DNA of 64,000 nucleotides from Alnus glutinosa (lineage: Eukaryota; Streptophyta; Magnoliopsida; Fagales; Betulaceae), in contig NC_084895.1 in the NCBI RefSeq assembly GCF_958979055.1, forward strand, positions 482,001 through 546,000. Reading direction: 5' to 3'. The notes under the pieces are model-generated. The model was not told the DNA's origin and made no database searches. It worked only from the letters and a program-made list of their open reading frames with translations. The first letter of the stretch is position 1, and each line of letters begins with the position of its first letter. Below are positions 22,528-33,600 of the stretch, in pieces. The position numbers and the translations under genes are program-made.

Positions 22528-22836
22528 TAGTAACGTGCTAAATTTCAAGTTACTAAATAGCTAATCTAGTAAAGTGATGAATTTGAACGTTACTATATAA
22601 GTAGTAACATGCAAAGTACCATGTTACTAAATAGTTCATTTAATAACGAGGTAAATTTACCGCGTTACTACATAGTAACGCGTAACTTTTCATGTTACTA
22701 TCTAGTAATGCACAGAATTTTACACGTGACTATGGAGTTATGTGTTAAATTTAGCACATAACTAAATTATTTACTTGCGTGCAAATTTTTATCACGTTAC
22801 TAAATGTAGTAACGTGTTAATTTTTGCATGTTAGTA
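22528..22836. repeat. Array of about nine short palindromes (agtaacgyg ... crcgttact)
   Basis: About 310 bp made of units near 34-38 bp. Each unit opens with tagtaac(g/a)(t/c)g and closes with the inverse, c(a/g)(c/t)gttacta. Good examples are tagtaacatg ... catgttacta (22601-22630) and a 28-base near-perfect palindrome around 22736-22763. Unit order continues without gaps, but individual units have drifted. No reading frame. I know of no described plant repeat of this form. Confidence 0.75.
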
Positions 22837-22984
22837 ATTTCATGTTTTTTTGTAATGAATTATCTCATCACCACTATGCTTCGACAGCCTCTCGATCTCT
22901 TGAAGTTTGTGCGACAATGTTTAGTGGAGGTTAAGAACAAATATATAGATGTTACGGTCACACTAGGGCTTCAGAAAAATCCCA

Positions 22985-23065
22985 TTCGGAAGAGAGAGGA
23001 TCGATCCTTAGGATTTCTGGCCCCTGAGGATCGATCCTCCCCTGTTGAGGATCAATTCTCCATTC
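22985..23065. repeat. Three copies of a gaggatcgatcct palindrome
   Basis: gaggatcgatcctt (about 22996), gaggatcgatcctc (about 23026) and a decayed gaggatcaattctc (about 23047) are spaced 30 and 21 bases apart. Confidence 0.5.
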
Positions 23066-23347
23066 TTACATGATGTCCTGCCGGTCCGAAAAACTAAGCC
23101 CGAATTCTTGTTCGGCTCAATCTCAAATGGTCCAACTTGAATCGCACTTGAGATGAACCTCAGTGGAGACACATGCATGTAGAAGGTAGGTCTAATTTAT
23201 TTATTACATAAAAAGAGTTTCTGGAGCGTGATAATTATAAAATCACACGTATTACAGAGATGATATAATATGTGATTTATGTTTACAGAGCAAGACAGAA
23301 TTATAAAAATTAAATGTTTATTTTATTTTTGCAAGAAAGTGGAGGAT

Positions 23348-24615
23348 TCAAGGCTTAGCGAAATCAAGGGATTTCTTTCCTTGATGAGCATTCCCAAAGA
23401 AGTTGTTCATATATTCCTGAAACACAACCTCGCGGTAACGAGCCACCCCATCTGTCTCCACCACTTGAGGCAGCGGCCCTATCTTCTCAGTCGGTGTAGG
23501 AGTTGTAAATACTGGGATTGACACTCTTGATTCATTGTTGCTGGTACGCACCCTATGTTCAGCACTTTTATACCTTCCATTACTTACTATCTACGTATTT
23601 TTATTTTTTTTAAAGAAGAAAAAAAAAATTAATTAATTAAATAAAAAGAGATGGTAAAATTATTTTATAAAAGAAAAATATATTTGGATTAACCTGTAAC
23701 GCATCGCCGACGTTAATGAGCAGCGCACCGGGGATTGGTGGAATCTCCATCCACTCTCCCTTGTTTCCAGCATCGATATCTTCTTCAATCTTCACATATA
23801 AACCTCCTATTCCATCTTGTAGTAACACAGTCAGGGTGCCCATGTCCGAGTGTCTTCCTACGCCAACTGTAAGCTCCGGATTGGGGCACGTTGGATAGAA
23901 GTTCATGTTGACCATTTTTAAACCCATGAGGGCATTCATTCTGGAATCATCCAGCGTCACTCCAAGCTTCCCTATCAGAATCTCCACCAATTTTCTCGCC
24001 AACTTCATTGATGTCTTTAGGTACTCGAGTGCCACTTCCCTGAAACAAACGTACAATATTATATATATAAAATAGATTTAATTAAAAAAAAAAATTACAA
24101 TATTATTAAAATTACTTGCACTCCATTGGCCAATACTGAAGAGCATCAGCATCACAAGTGTAGGCCATGCTAATATAGTCCTTCCACTCCAAAGCTCTCT
24201 CTTTCTCTGGCGCAAAGCTTGTCCCATACGTCACGGACGAGCTGGGGCTTACGCCTTTGCGGTAAACAGCTTTCTTTTCAGGCTTTTGGCTGAAGAAGTA
24301 GTGTGCTGCATCTTTAAGCGACTCCAGCAACTCCGCCGGCACGCCGTGGTTCACAACTTGGAAGAACCCAAGAGTCTCGGCAGCTCTACTCATCTCTTCC
24401 ACTACTTGCTCATGGGCCGGCCCATCAAGCTTTGACAAATCGATTGGTGCGAGTTTATGAGAAATGGCATTTTGCTTGTCTATTCGCTCTTGTGGTGGTT
24501 GGATGTATCGCTCCGGAACGACTGATATGCCTAAGTCCGTCAAGCCTTTGACACCATTGCCATCTCTCACGACGAAGTCAAATAGTGTGCTTCCATTGTT
24601 GAAACCTGAATCCAT
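23348..24615 (-). CDS. 2-oxoglutarate/Fe(II) dioxygenase, feruloyl-CoA 6'-hydroxylase / scopoletin 8-hydroxylase type
   Basis: Cytosolic 2-oxoglutarate-dependent oxygenase with three exons, 24116-24615, 23694-24039 and 23348-23590, giving 362 residues. The N-terminal part has DFVVRDGNGVKGL and ERYIQP, typical of the coumarin-forming branch (F6'H1, S8H). The double-stranded beta-helix carries the iron ligands H230 and D232 (GRHSDMG) and H294 (SAEHR), and the 2-oxoglutarate pair R304/S306 (SRVSIP). The ending KKSLDFAKP also fits that branch. I chose ATG 24615 (MDSGF), which gives family length; an in-frame ATG at 24651 would add 12 residues. Intact in every feature I can see. The substrate cannot be told from sequence. 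Confidence 0.9.
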
Positions 24616-24654
24616 TTTCCACTTTCGTGCAAATTGCAATTGCCGTGTCATGCA

Positions 24655-24680
24655 TACATATATATATATATATATATGGC
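24655..24680. repeat. AT dinucleotide repeat upstream of the dioxygenase
   Basis: (TA)n of about 12 units, 40 bp upstream of the ATG. It may overlap the promoter or leader. Confidence 0.7.
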
Positions 24681-25009
24681 TGATAATAAATACAAGATTA
24701 TTTCTTTTCTTTTATTGCAACTACCACTTGGGTCTGACCTTGACCTACTTCAGAATACGGTTGGTAGAAAGCAAGCTTCAGGGCTTGGATTAAAATAAAT
24801 TAAGGAGAAGCAAACATAATGCCAGAATGAATCAAAAGGAATATTGTTTATTAAATATAAGGAAAAATTTGCTACATCGAAATCAATCGTGTTTTCCATT
24901 TTTAAAAATTAGAAGAAAATGAAAACAAGTAATTCATTAAAAAAAAAAAAAAACACAAAATAAGCAAAATATTCAAAAAAATAAAAAATAAAAAATTAAT
25001 AAGACAAAA

Positions 25010-25165
25010 AGTTTAAGGGAAAATTACTTTTTTCATTATTTCTAAATATTTATCATTTTGTGTACGAAATGGAGCATTGCAACTCTTAACAGTAAATTAG
25101 AGGACATTGCAAAAATTGAAAGATTGGCATTACATATTTGTTTGTAAGGAGCTGCTCAGGGAAAT
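25010..25165. mobile_element. Remnant of the gggaaaa foldback family
   Basis: Starts agggaaaattac and ends gctcagggaaat. It contains ggacattgcaaaaattgaaagat, shared with the element at 62400-62703. The right side is degraded and no target duplication is found. Confidence 0.45.
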
Positions 25166-25653
25166 ATGACTGTTCCTACACTTAAGAGTGAAATCAAAGT
25201 ATGCCTTGAGTGTATTGGTGGGAACTGCTGGTATGGCATTTAGGAACGATTTCCAGGCATACTTTCATCGCATTGCTCATCATAAACAATTGGCTGACTA
25301 TAAAAGATCAGTTGGGTTATACAGGTGCTCCGCTGTGCATTTTTTGCAGAGGAATTATGACTATGGTTTTTTCATAAAGAACATTTAGTCATTGAGCTGC
25401 TGTTTTATCTCCAAACAAACTGGGTCATAGGAAAATGAATTAATTGTAGCCATATCCATGTCGAAAGATATGCATCATTTGACAACAGGTAGTCTTTTGC
25501 TTTTTGGCAAAACAAAAAACAAAAAAACAAAAAATTAACAAACAAATCAAAACATAAATCACTCACAAAATACTCCAAACTATTTTCACATTTATGTCAC
25601 ATCACAACCAAAAAGCAAAAAGCACCCTCTAAAAAGTTTTATCAAATAAACTG

Positions 25654-26185
25654 TTAGTTCCGATTGTAACCATTCTCAGGATAGACTGGGTACCCCATTG
25701 GTGTGACAGGAATCTGGCTAGAGTCGTTCTGAAGAAATCATTTTTCACGTAGTAATAAAGGATGTTCATATGAAACTTACCAACTGCAAAATTGTATCTA
25801 ATTCACCTCTCAATAGAAGACCCTGTCAGTTGTCAGCATGGAAGTATGCCTACTGCAATGACTAGCCTTGTGTTAGGATTCTTTTCTTTAGAAAGTTCTT
25901 TCTTTTCTTAGGTGTTAAGTGTTATGTTGAGTTCTCTTTGTGCATCTGTTTGATGACTACTATTTGATTCATTTGAGGCACCAATTAGATCATACTATGC
26001 TTACTAGTAACCCTAATGTGATTACAACAGTAGACAGAAATGTTGCCAAAGAGGCCCGTAACAATCAATTTTACATTTGCACGAGTAGAACATTATAGAA
26101 AAATGCAAATAGATAACAGTTTAGTTGACAGTCATAACTTACCCCCTTGAACAAGTTAAGAACCCATGAACTAGATCCCCTTGTA
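25654..26185 (-). pseudogene. Possible terminal exons of an unrecognised gene
   Basis: Three short blocks on the minus strand can be joined with good splice sites and continuous frame: 26143-26185 (ccaatacag| and |gtaagt; GSSSWVLNLFKG), 25781-25822 (GELDTILQL) and 25654-25728 (QIPVTPMGYPVYPENG, then stop). The result reads like the C-terminus of a real protein, but I do not recognise it and find no earlier exon. A LINE remnant begins 560 bp further upstream, so the gene may have been cut by it. It could also be chance. Confidence 0.33.
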
Positions 26186-26742
26186 CTGTATTGGCAAAAG
26201 TTGAATTGTAGTTGTTTCTCACTATCAAGGGTTGGCTTTCTTCTCTTTTATCAGAGGGAGAGTTAAAAGATCAAGGTAAAAGAAAACCAATATGGAAGAA
26301 CCCCCCCCAAAAAAAAAAAAAATCCCAAAAGAGGTGAAAAAATATAAAAGAAAAGAAAAGAATCCCCAGAAGGCAGCATGCTATGAAGAAGTTGCGTTTC
26401 CTGTCAATCCAACATTACAAAACCTAAATCTCTATTAGTTCACAAATAGCATCATAAAGCAGATAAATTACTCTTACATCCTTTTTGCCTACATTTTACT
26501 TGTTCATCTCTTTCTTTCTTTTCTTTTCTTTTATTTTTATTTTTTCTTTTTCTTTTGTTTTTTGAATCTCTGGGGTGTTTTTGTAGCAACTCAACCTCAT
26601 AATATTTTGTGATGATAAAACTAATATTTCCTCTGAAGGACTGACCTAATATGGCTCAAACATTTCTGGTCATACTTCACTCAACAAGCCAACCAAATGT
26701 TACCTTAAGTAATCGAAAATCATTAAAAGAGTAAGGCGTCCC

Positions 26743-27420
26743 ATTTTTTTTTTTTTTTTGATAAGTAAATGAAATTTTATAAAAAGCGTAATACAAGAGA
26801 GGCCACCTAGGTAAAAGGAACAAAAAGAACAAGAAAATCATGAAAACTAATCACTAAAAGATAAACATATGCAGCTGTCCAAAGGTATGAGGTGTTTAAG
26901 AAAAAAGATTTCAACTCCTCCAAAGACCTCTCGCAATCCTCAAAACACCCTATCATTCCTCTCCCGCCATAAACACCACAAAAGACACAAATGCATCATC
27001 TTCTAAACAATGGCACTCTGAGTGCTGTTAGCAGTCCACCAACAAGCAAATAAGTCAACAACTTGTCTTGGCATAACCCAAGACAACCTGAAACGTTTAA
27101 AGAAAACATTCCACATGGCACAAGCAACCTCCCAATGAAGAAGAAGGTGATCCTCAGACTTTCCATTCTCTTTACACATAACACACCAATCCATTACAAT
27201 GATTTTCCGCTTATGGAGATTGTCAAGGGCAACCACACAAAAAAAGCTACCCTCAACGGGACCTTAGTCCTCCAAATATTCTTCCAAGGAAAATGAATAC
27301 CATCAAGACAACCCATTTTTAAACCAAAGCTTCACAAAAGTCCAAATCATCCCACTAGAACTGCCACCAAAAGATAAGCTACAAACTTATTTGGAGATTA
27401 CCACCTCAAAGAATGCGAGC
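26743..27420 (-). mobile_element. 3' end of an L1-type LINE (minus strand), degraded
   Basis: A T-run at 26743-26759 followed by gataagtaaatgaaa is the inverse of a LINE tail (tttcatttacttatc-polyA). Upstream on the minus strand lies the zinc-binding end domain of the polyprotein: [20 protein letters not shown], then HLLLHWEVACAMW (27003-27236), preceded in another frame by [19 protein letters not shown]. Frames are broken and the 5' part is missing. Confidence 0.8.
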
Positions 27421-29727
27421 CAAACAAAATTCTTTGGGAGGTAGTATAGAATTTCAAAGGTGATAAGGTCCCTGGTCCTGATGGCTTTACTCATTTTTCC
27501 AAAAGTTTTGGGAGGTTTTAAAGGTTGATATTATTGCGGTTTTGAAGAAATTTCATAACAGTGAAAAATTCGAGAAGAGTCTAAACACTACATTTGTTTC
27601 GCTTATTCCAAAGAAAGCCAGAGCGGTGAAAATCAAGGATATTCAACCTATAAGTTTAATAGGTGAAATGTACAAAATCATTTCGAAGGTTCTGGCAAAC
27701 AGGTTGAAGTCAGTGTTAGGGAAAATTGTTTCTCATGCTCAGACTGCATTTATCAAGGGGAGACAAATCCTGGACTCTATATTGGTTGCTAATGAATGCT
27801 TAGGTAGTCGGCTTCGCTCTGAAACACCAGGTATTATTTGCAAATCGGATTTGGAGAAAGAAGGCCTATGACCATGTAAATTGGGATTTTTTGCTTTATT
27901 TGTTGGAGAGATGTGGTTTTGGAGAGAGATGACGAGGTTAGATTGCTCATTGTATAACTGTCCGTTTCTCTATCATTATTAATGGGTCACCTTTGGGATT
28001 TTTTAGTAGTTCACGAGGTCTACGACAAGGGGATCCTTTGTCTCCTTTACTGTTTATGTTGGTGATGGAAGCTTTAAGTCGGATGTTGTCTACAGCGGTG
28101 GGAAGTGGGCAACTCTCTAGGTTCTCTGTAGGCTCGAGATATCAGGAGGCTATGATTGTGTCTCATTTATTATTTGCAGATGATACCTTGATCTTTTGTG
28201 AGCCTGTTGAACAATTCCGAGATTTGAGATGCTTGCTGCTATGTTTTGAAGTGGTTTCGTGGCTGAAAATCTACTTGCCTCAATCCGAGATTGTTCCTAT
28301 AGGTAATGTAGAGGATGTGGAGGAGTTGGCTAGCATTCTTGGGTGTGGTGCGGCTTCGCTTCTTATGGAGTATTTGGGTCTTCCTTTGGGTGCTAAGTAT
28401 AAGGATTCTAATATTTGGACTAGCATTATTGAGAAAATGAAAAATAGATTGGCGGGGTGGAAGAGATTGTATTTATCAAATTGCGGGAGGTTAACATTGA
28501 TCAATAGTACTCTTTCGAATTTGCCAACACATTTTTTGTACCTCTTCCCTATTCTAGTGGGAGTAACTAATCGTTTGGAAAAACTTCAGAGAGATTTCAT
28601 TTGGGAAGGTATTGGAGATGAGTTTAAATTTCATCTGGTTAATTGGTCTACGATTTGTTCATCAAAGGTTTCGGGGGGGTTGGAGTGAGAAATATGATTC
28701 AGTTTAATAAAGCTTTGTTGGGTAAGTGGCGGTTTGCTATGGAAATGGATGCTCTTTGGAGAAAGGTGGTGGATATTAAATATGGTAGAATGAGGGGTGG
28801 TTGGTGTTCTAAGGAGGTTGGGGGTTCTTTTGAAGTAGGAGTGTGGAAGTGTATTAGGAGGGGTTGGGATGCTTTTGCAGCTCATGTGAGATATGAGGTC
28901 GGAGACGGTTCTAGAGTTTTGTTTTGGCATGATGTGTTGTGTGGCGATTTACCTTTAAAGCCTCTTTTTCCAGAACTGTTTACTATTGTGTGTGGTAAGG
29001 ATAAATGGGTGGGAGAATATGCAGAAACAAATTTGTAACATTCTGTGGAATATTTTGTTTACTCGACTTGTACATGATTGTGAGATGGAAGTGGTCTCTA
29101 GATTTTTTGAGATGTTGTATTCTCTTAAAGTAAGGTATGAAGGAGAGAATAAAATTTGTTGGATTCCTACGAGAAGGAAATCATTTGAAGTGAAACTATA
29201 AGGTATTATCTAGCCCTATAAATTCTTCTTTTTCTTGGAATAGTATTTGGAAAGTTAAGATTCCTCCGAGAGTGGCTTTCTTTTGTGTGGACGACGACTT
29301 TAAGGTAAATTATAACTTTGGATAATTTACGCAAGAGAAATATTATTGTGATGGAGTTGTGCTATATGTGTAAGACTTGTATCCTTAATCTTTTTGGAGT
29401 CTCGTGAGTTATGCTTAACAACATCCAAGAACTTCTTCATTGCTAGAAAGTACAAGGGAGGGACATCCCAAAGATGCTATCTGGAAAGTTATTCCTGCCC
29501 TCTTAATGTGGAGCATTTGGAGAGAATGGAATCGTCGTATTTTCGAGGATAATGAGACAAACGTGCTCTTTCTAAAATCTTCTTTTTTGAGATCTCTCTT
29601 AGGTTGGGTTCTTGTTAATGTTCCTAACTTTGTCTCTACAAATTTGATTGATTTGATTAGCTTTTTGTATTGTAGCAGCTTATAGGGTTGAGTCCATATT
29701 GTATACTCTTCTTGTACGTAGGTTTAA

Positions 29728-29767
<40 letters not shown>

Positions 29768-30235
29768 CTCAATAAGAAAAAAAGTGTAAGACTTGTGGAG
29801 AGTCTATTGATCATTTGTTCCAGCATTGTATGGTTGTTACAGAATTGTGGAGTACGATATTGCAGTTGTTTGGTGTTGTGTGGGTTATGCTGCGATCGGT
29901 GATAGAGATGTTGGGGAGTTGGAGGTGGCAAATGGGCAACCGGTTGTTGGTACCGATTTGGAGAATGACACCATTATGTTTGATGTGGTGTCTATGGAAG
30001 GAACGGAATGCACGCAATTGTGAAGATTGTGAAACTGGTTCGATTAACTTGAAAAAGTTGGTGATACAAACCTTGTTTATGTAAATAGTGACACTACAAT
30101 ATATTTCTAAGTGTTCTTATTCTGATTTTTTAGATTTGTGCTCTTTTTTCTCATTGAATCAGGGGTATCATGTATATATCTTGTGTACTTTGGGTTGCGC
30201 TTTTTGAAATATACTTTATTTATAAAAAAAAAAAA
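27410..30235 (+). mobile_element. 5'-truncated L1-type LINE, frames broken
   Basis: The reverse transcriptase reads in order: [10 protein letters not shown] (27460), [20 protein letters not shown] (27600), [11 protein letters not shown] (27745), [13 protein letters not shown] (28015), then the catalytic FADD in [10 protein letters not shown] (28165-28195), and the thumb with LPLGAKYK and GRLTLINS. Next come the WR...VVDIKYG and GDGSRVLFWHD segments and a C-terminal CxxC-HLFQHC zinc domain. Shifts occur near 27857 and in a run of seven Gs at about 28672, and there are several stops. No endonuclease or ORF1 is present, so it is truncated at the 5' end. It ends in an A-run at 30223-30235. Another LINE tail interrupts it (29381-29783). 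Confidence 0.9.
29368..29796 (+). mobile_element. Nested LINE 3' fragment with 13-bp target duplication
   Basis: 403 bp (29381-29783) inserted in the zinc-domain region of the LINE at 27410-30235. Both sides carry the same 13 bases, gtgtaagacttgt (29368-29380 and 29784-29796). The insert encodes the usual L1 end segment (MWSIWREWNRRIFED...LKSSFLRSL), then a 3' UTR with a run of nearly 40 Ts and a final A-rich tail. After it is removed, the host frame reads CYMCKTCGESIDHLFQHC. So it is a short 5'-truncated LINE copy that landed in an older LINE. Confidence 0.9.
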
Positions 30236-31507
30236 CAGATTCTCTGATTCTACAAGTAATCAAGAGAGGAAATCTTTTGGGCTATGAGAATGAATGGAAT
30301 ACCCTGACTCTCCATTTGGGAGCTAACAAATCATAGAGAATAAAACACCTCAAGTGCAGGTGGGTAGGTTTGATTCTAGACTGCAACCACTTCATGTTAA
30401 TAATTTCGACTATGTCAAGATCCACTCTCTCAGGATCCCGCTTTGTTAAGACCACCACAATTTTTGGCCATTGTAACAGTGTCTTCCCACAAAATTAAGT
30501 AATAAGCCAAATATACTGGTGCATGTCAAATAACAAAACCTAAGATCCAAATTTTAAATTTTATTTCTTTCATTTGCTATATCTTCTCAACAACCAAAAA
30601 GTAACTATCATCTCTAACAGATTTCAAGAGTTTCTCAAGCAGTAAATCAAACAAAATGGGTTCACATAAAAAAACAATTGCGCATGAAAACAGGTTTTTT
30701 TAAAACAAAAACAGAAGTAACATGTAATTATGGGCTCTAGCCATGTTCAAGGTGGGATTTTTGTGTGAAAAGATGTTTAGAAATAGTTAGTGCAAGCAAG
30801 ACATTACAAGGGATCTGAACAACCTAGTGTGTAAATGGGTCAAACTTAAGCAACTACAAAATCTAGGGAGAAGAAAACAACCAATCAGTTGATCATCGTA
30901 TCATCATTCAGGGGTGTCAGATTGGACCATATAAATCTAGGGAGGTGCTAAGTACAATGTATGCCTCCCTGCGCTTGGTGGATTGATGAGGATTGGCACC
31001 AACATAGATCAAAGCACCAACTCTTAAGTTCAACATTAAGCTTTGAAGCAACAAACAACTATCAACCATTTTTTTTATATATATATATATATAAATTGGG
31101 CCTTCCAACGATAATAAATTATCAACATCTATGACCAGTATTATTGCCTCCTTAAGAACTATCTCAACACGGCCCCGAAGAACAATTTGAATTGTCATAA
31201 AAGTGTGCATCAATGCATTGTTATCATTCTTACAACTAGTTGCGCACAATTCAAAGATCCCCTATTCAACTCTTACACTTTCCCCAGCAATCCCATGAAC
31301 CCATCATTAACCTCCCAAAAGCAAGGGAAGCAATAACAGAACAAATAAATTACACAAGAAAGTAACAAGCTTCAACATGCCCACTATGACAAATCTTGAA
31401 AGGGCAAATCTTTTAACACAAACAAAACAAAATTAGTCTCTTAACACAAAAGAGCTTTGCAAATTTATTGAACGGAAAGCGAAGAACAACACAGGAAAGG
31501 AGAAGAA
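30236..31507. other. Intergenic, downstream of the ferredoxin-like gene
   Basis: No supportable gene. An (AT)n tract lies at about 31075-31095. The last part, 31400-31507, is the likely 3' UTR of the next gene. Confidence 0.5.
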
Positions 31508-32029
31508 TTATGGAATGTCCCAGGGCTTGGGCTCGGGGATGGCGACGACCATACCTTGGAGGTCATGGTTGAGGACGACCTGGCAGCCGAGGCGGGAGTG
31601 CTTGTTGAGGACGCGTGCGCGAGAGTTGCGCTTCAGCACGTACTCCTCGTCGTAGGAGCGAGGGGGGAGCCTTTCGAGCCATTCCTGGGCGATGCTGACC
31701 TCGCACTCGGCCGAGCAGGCGTCGATGTCCTCAAGGCGGTGGGAGGCCGGCTCGATCATCCCGCAGTTCGTCAGAGCCTTCAACAGGGTCTGCCCCGACA
31801 GCCCCACCACCTCGCGCTTGTGGCCATCCGGGTCCACCGCGAACAACTTCACGATGCGATCCGACACTTTCTTCGAGGAGGAGGTGGAGGTGGAGGTGGC
31901 GCTGGTGGTGGCGGTGGCGGTGGCGGAGGAGCGCGAAATCAGGACGGATTTGGAGGGGATTCGGGAGGAGATTCTCTGGAGGCTGCTTAGCCGTGACAGC
32001 ATCGCCATTGCTTGCTTTCTTGCTATCAC
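31508..32029 (-). CDS. Mitochondrial 2Fe-2S ferredoxin-like protein of complex I (C1-FDX type)
   Basis: Intronless, 173 residues. The first about 53 residues are basic and Ser/Thr/Ala-rich, as in a mitochondrial presequence, with ATGs at 32029, 32008 and 32002 as possible starts. The rest is an adrenodoxin-like fold. It matches the plant protein reported in the matrix bridge between the two arms of complex I (Arabidopsis At3g07480 type). Landmarks are RIVKLFAVDPDGHKREVVGL, the Cys pair CSAEC (C105, C109), RSYDEEYVLKRNSR, SRLGCQVVL (C149) and the end PKPWDIP. Normal adrenodoxins use four Cys for the cluster; here the first one is not found, so a regular 2Fe-2S cluster is doubtful. High codon-position GC sets it apart from the AT-rich surroundings. 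Confidence 0.88.
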   Translation of the reverse strand: MIARKQAMAMLSRLSSLQRISSRIPSKSVLISRSSATATATTSATSTSTSSSKKVSDRIVKLFAVDPDGHKREVVGLSGQTLLKALTNCGMIEPASHRLEDIDACSAECEVSIAQEWLERLPPRSYDEEYVLKRNSRARVLNKHSRLGCQVVLNHDLQGMVVAIPEPKPWDIP

Positions 32030-32166
32030 GGTTCACAATTGCTGTTGCCTGTTGGGACTAAAGGGGAGAAATCTTGTGAATTTCTGTGTTTTCCCCAACA
32101 TTGTTATTATATTCTAATATTTCCCCATATATATATATATATATACCTCTCCACCCATTTTGCAAA

Positions 32167-32298
32167 GAGTAATGCTTCTTGTACACAAAGTGTACACACT
32201 TTATACACAACTCTTTTGTATTCATTTTAAAAAACAAAAACAAAAAAAAAAAAAAAAAATACAAAATGCACGCACTTTATGTACAACAAGCATTACTC
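32167..32298. mobile_element. Foldback MITE with 9-bp target duplication
   Basis: 132 bp. gagtaatgcttcttgtacac at the left and its inverse ...gtacaacaagcattactc at the right. The flanking nine bases, ttttgcaaa, are identical (32158-32166 and 32299-32307). The inner words gtacacactttatac recur in the elements at 36395-36570 and 47119-47277. It sits about 140 bp upstream of the ferredoxin-like gene. Confidence 0.88.
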
Positions 32299-32307
32299 TT
32301 TTGCAAA

Positions 32308-33600
32308 AGCACTATCAAATAACTGTTTAGGACACTTGACCCTCAAAGTATTGATTTATTTGGTGTTAAAATGGACATGAAATGGCACATATGACCTCAC
32401 GTGTATGTTCTGGACTTAAAATTTCAAAATTTTCCTAAATTAGGATTAGCAAAGACACTCAAAACTACCAATTTGTAACACTCGTCAGCTTCCAACTACT
32501 ATTTCATTGTAATTGATCCCTTTTTTTGATGTTGGTGAGAGACGAAAAATGGCCTATGTGCTTTAAGTCAAAATAAAAGAGAGATCGGTTCGAGGGGTTG
32601 CCGATCAGAGTAGGATTCCATTCATTTCAAATAAAATAGATACTAACTATTTTATGGTCAGGATATAAAGTTTATGTATTTAATGTTGTAGATGATTTTA
32701 TATTATTTAAATTTTTAAAAAACGTGTCAATATTGACTTCATACACACGGATAACAACTTTAAATCTTGACATTTCATTTGAAATAGATAACATCAATTT
32801 TATTAAATGTAAATGGAGGGAATCATATTCCTTGTCGACCGCCCTCTAAAGAAGTAGCCGAATACCCCTTTAAAAGGCTAAGGAGTAGTTCATAACCTCT
32901 TCCTATTTTGGAATGACGGAACTATCCCATCATCATCGACATTTTGGGATGACCTAATTAAGGGGATGCTGATTCACCCCAAAACAAGGGTTGGCTGCTC
33001 CACAAGCTTAGGACATGACCTCCCATGCTTTGAAAGATTTTAATAATTGGTAGGGCTCCTCCCCTCAATATTTATGTTTTGGCCCTACAAAAAATTTTAG
33101 TTTGGCCTTGGCCCTTAAAAAACAATCCACGCACGCCCAAAATTGGAACACAGCCCAAAACTCTTGTTGCATAATTGCCCTAAAGTTGCTTTCTTAATGC
33201 AGGCCGAGAGCTCCTACATTATTTTTGGTGTACTCGAAGCCCACACACCATTGCCTCGAAAAATTTGTTTGTAGTTTAAGGGAGGTATCGACACAATTGA
33301 TAGTTTGGGGAGATATTGTCAATAAGACGATAATCTTTTTCCTAGTTTTTATTATGGAGAATTTTATGCACTCTGACGACTGACAAGATATTCCAATTAT
33401 GTTTACGTGAATGTTAATGAAAGAAATGGCTCTTAACTCTATAAGCATGATTTTCGAGATGTAAAAGAATGTTGAGTTGTATTTTAATAGGTGACTGAGT
33501 TGAAAATTGAAATATATTAAAAAACAATTATTCTTTGTTTTAATCTCCAATCTTGACATATTTTTCATTGAAGCTTTGATTCTCTATCTCAATATATTTC
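32308..33600. other. Intergenic sequence
   Basis: AT-rich with no supportable gene. Short C- and G-rich patches at 32840-33010 may be the remains of an old repeat. Confidence 0.45.

Noticed and set aside
22528-22836. CRISPR-like array
   Set aside because: Units are palindromic and contiguous without unique spacers, and this is a plant nuclear context.
29680-29931. Frames on both strands rich in Lys or Phe
   Set aside because: They run through the T-run of the nested LINE tail.
31556-32117. Long plus-strand frames over the ferredoxin-like gene
   Set aside because: They are antisense shadows of a GC-rich intronless gene; only the minus strand has a conserved protein.
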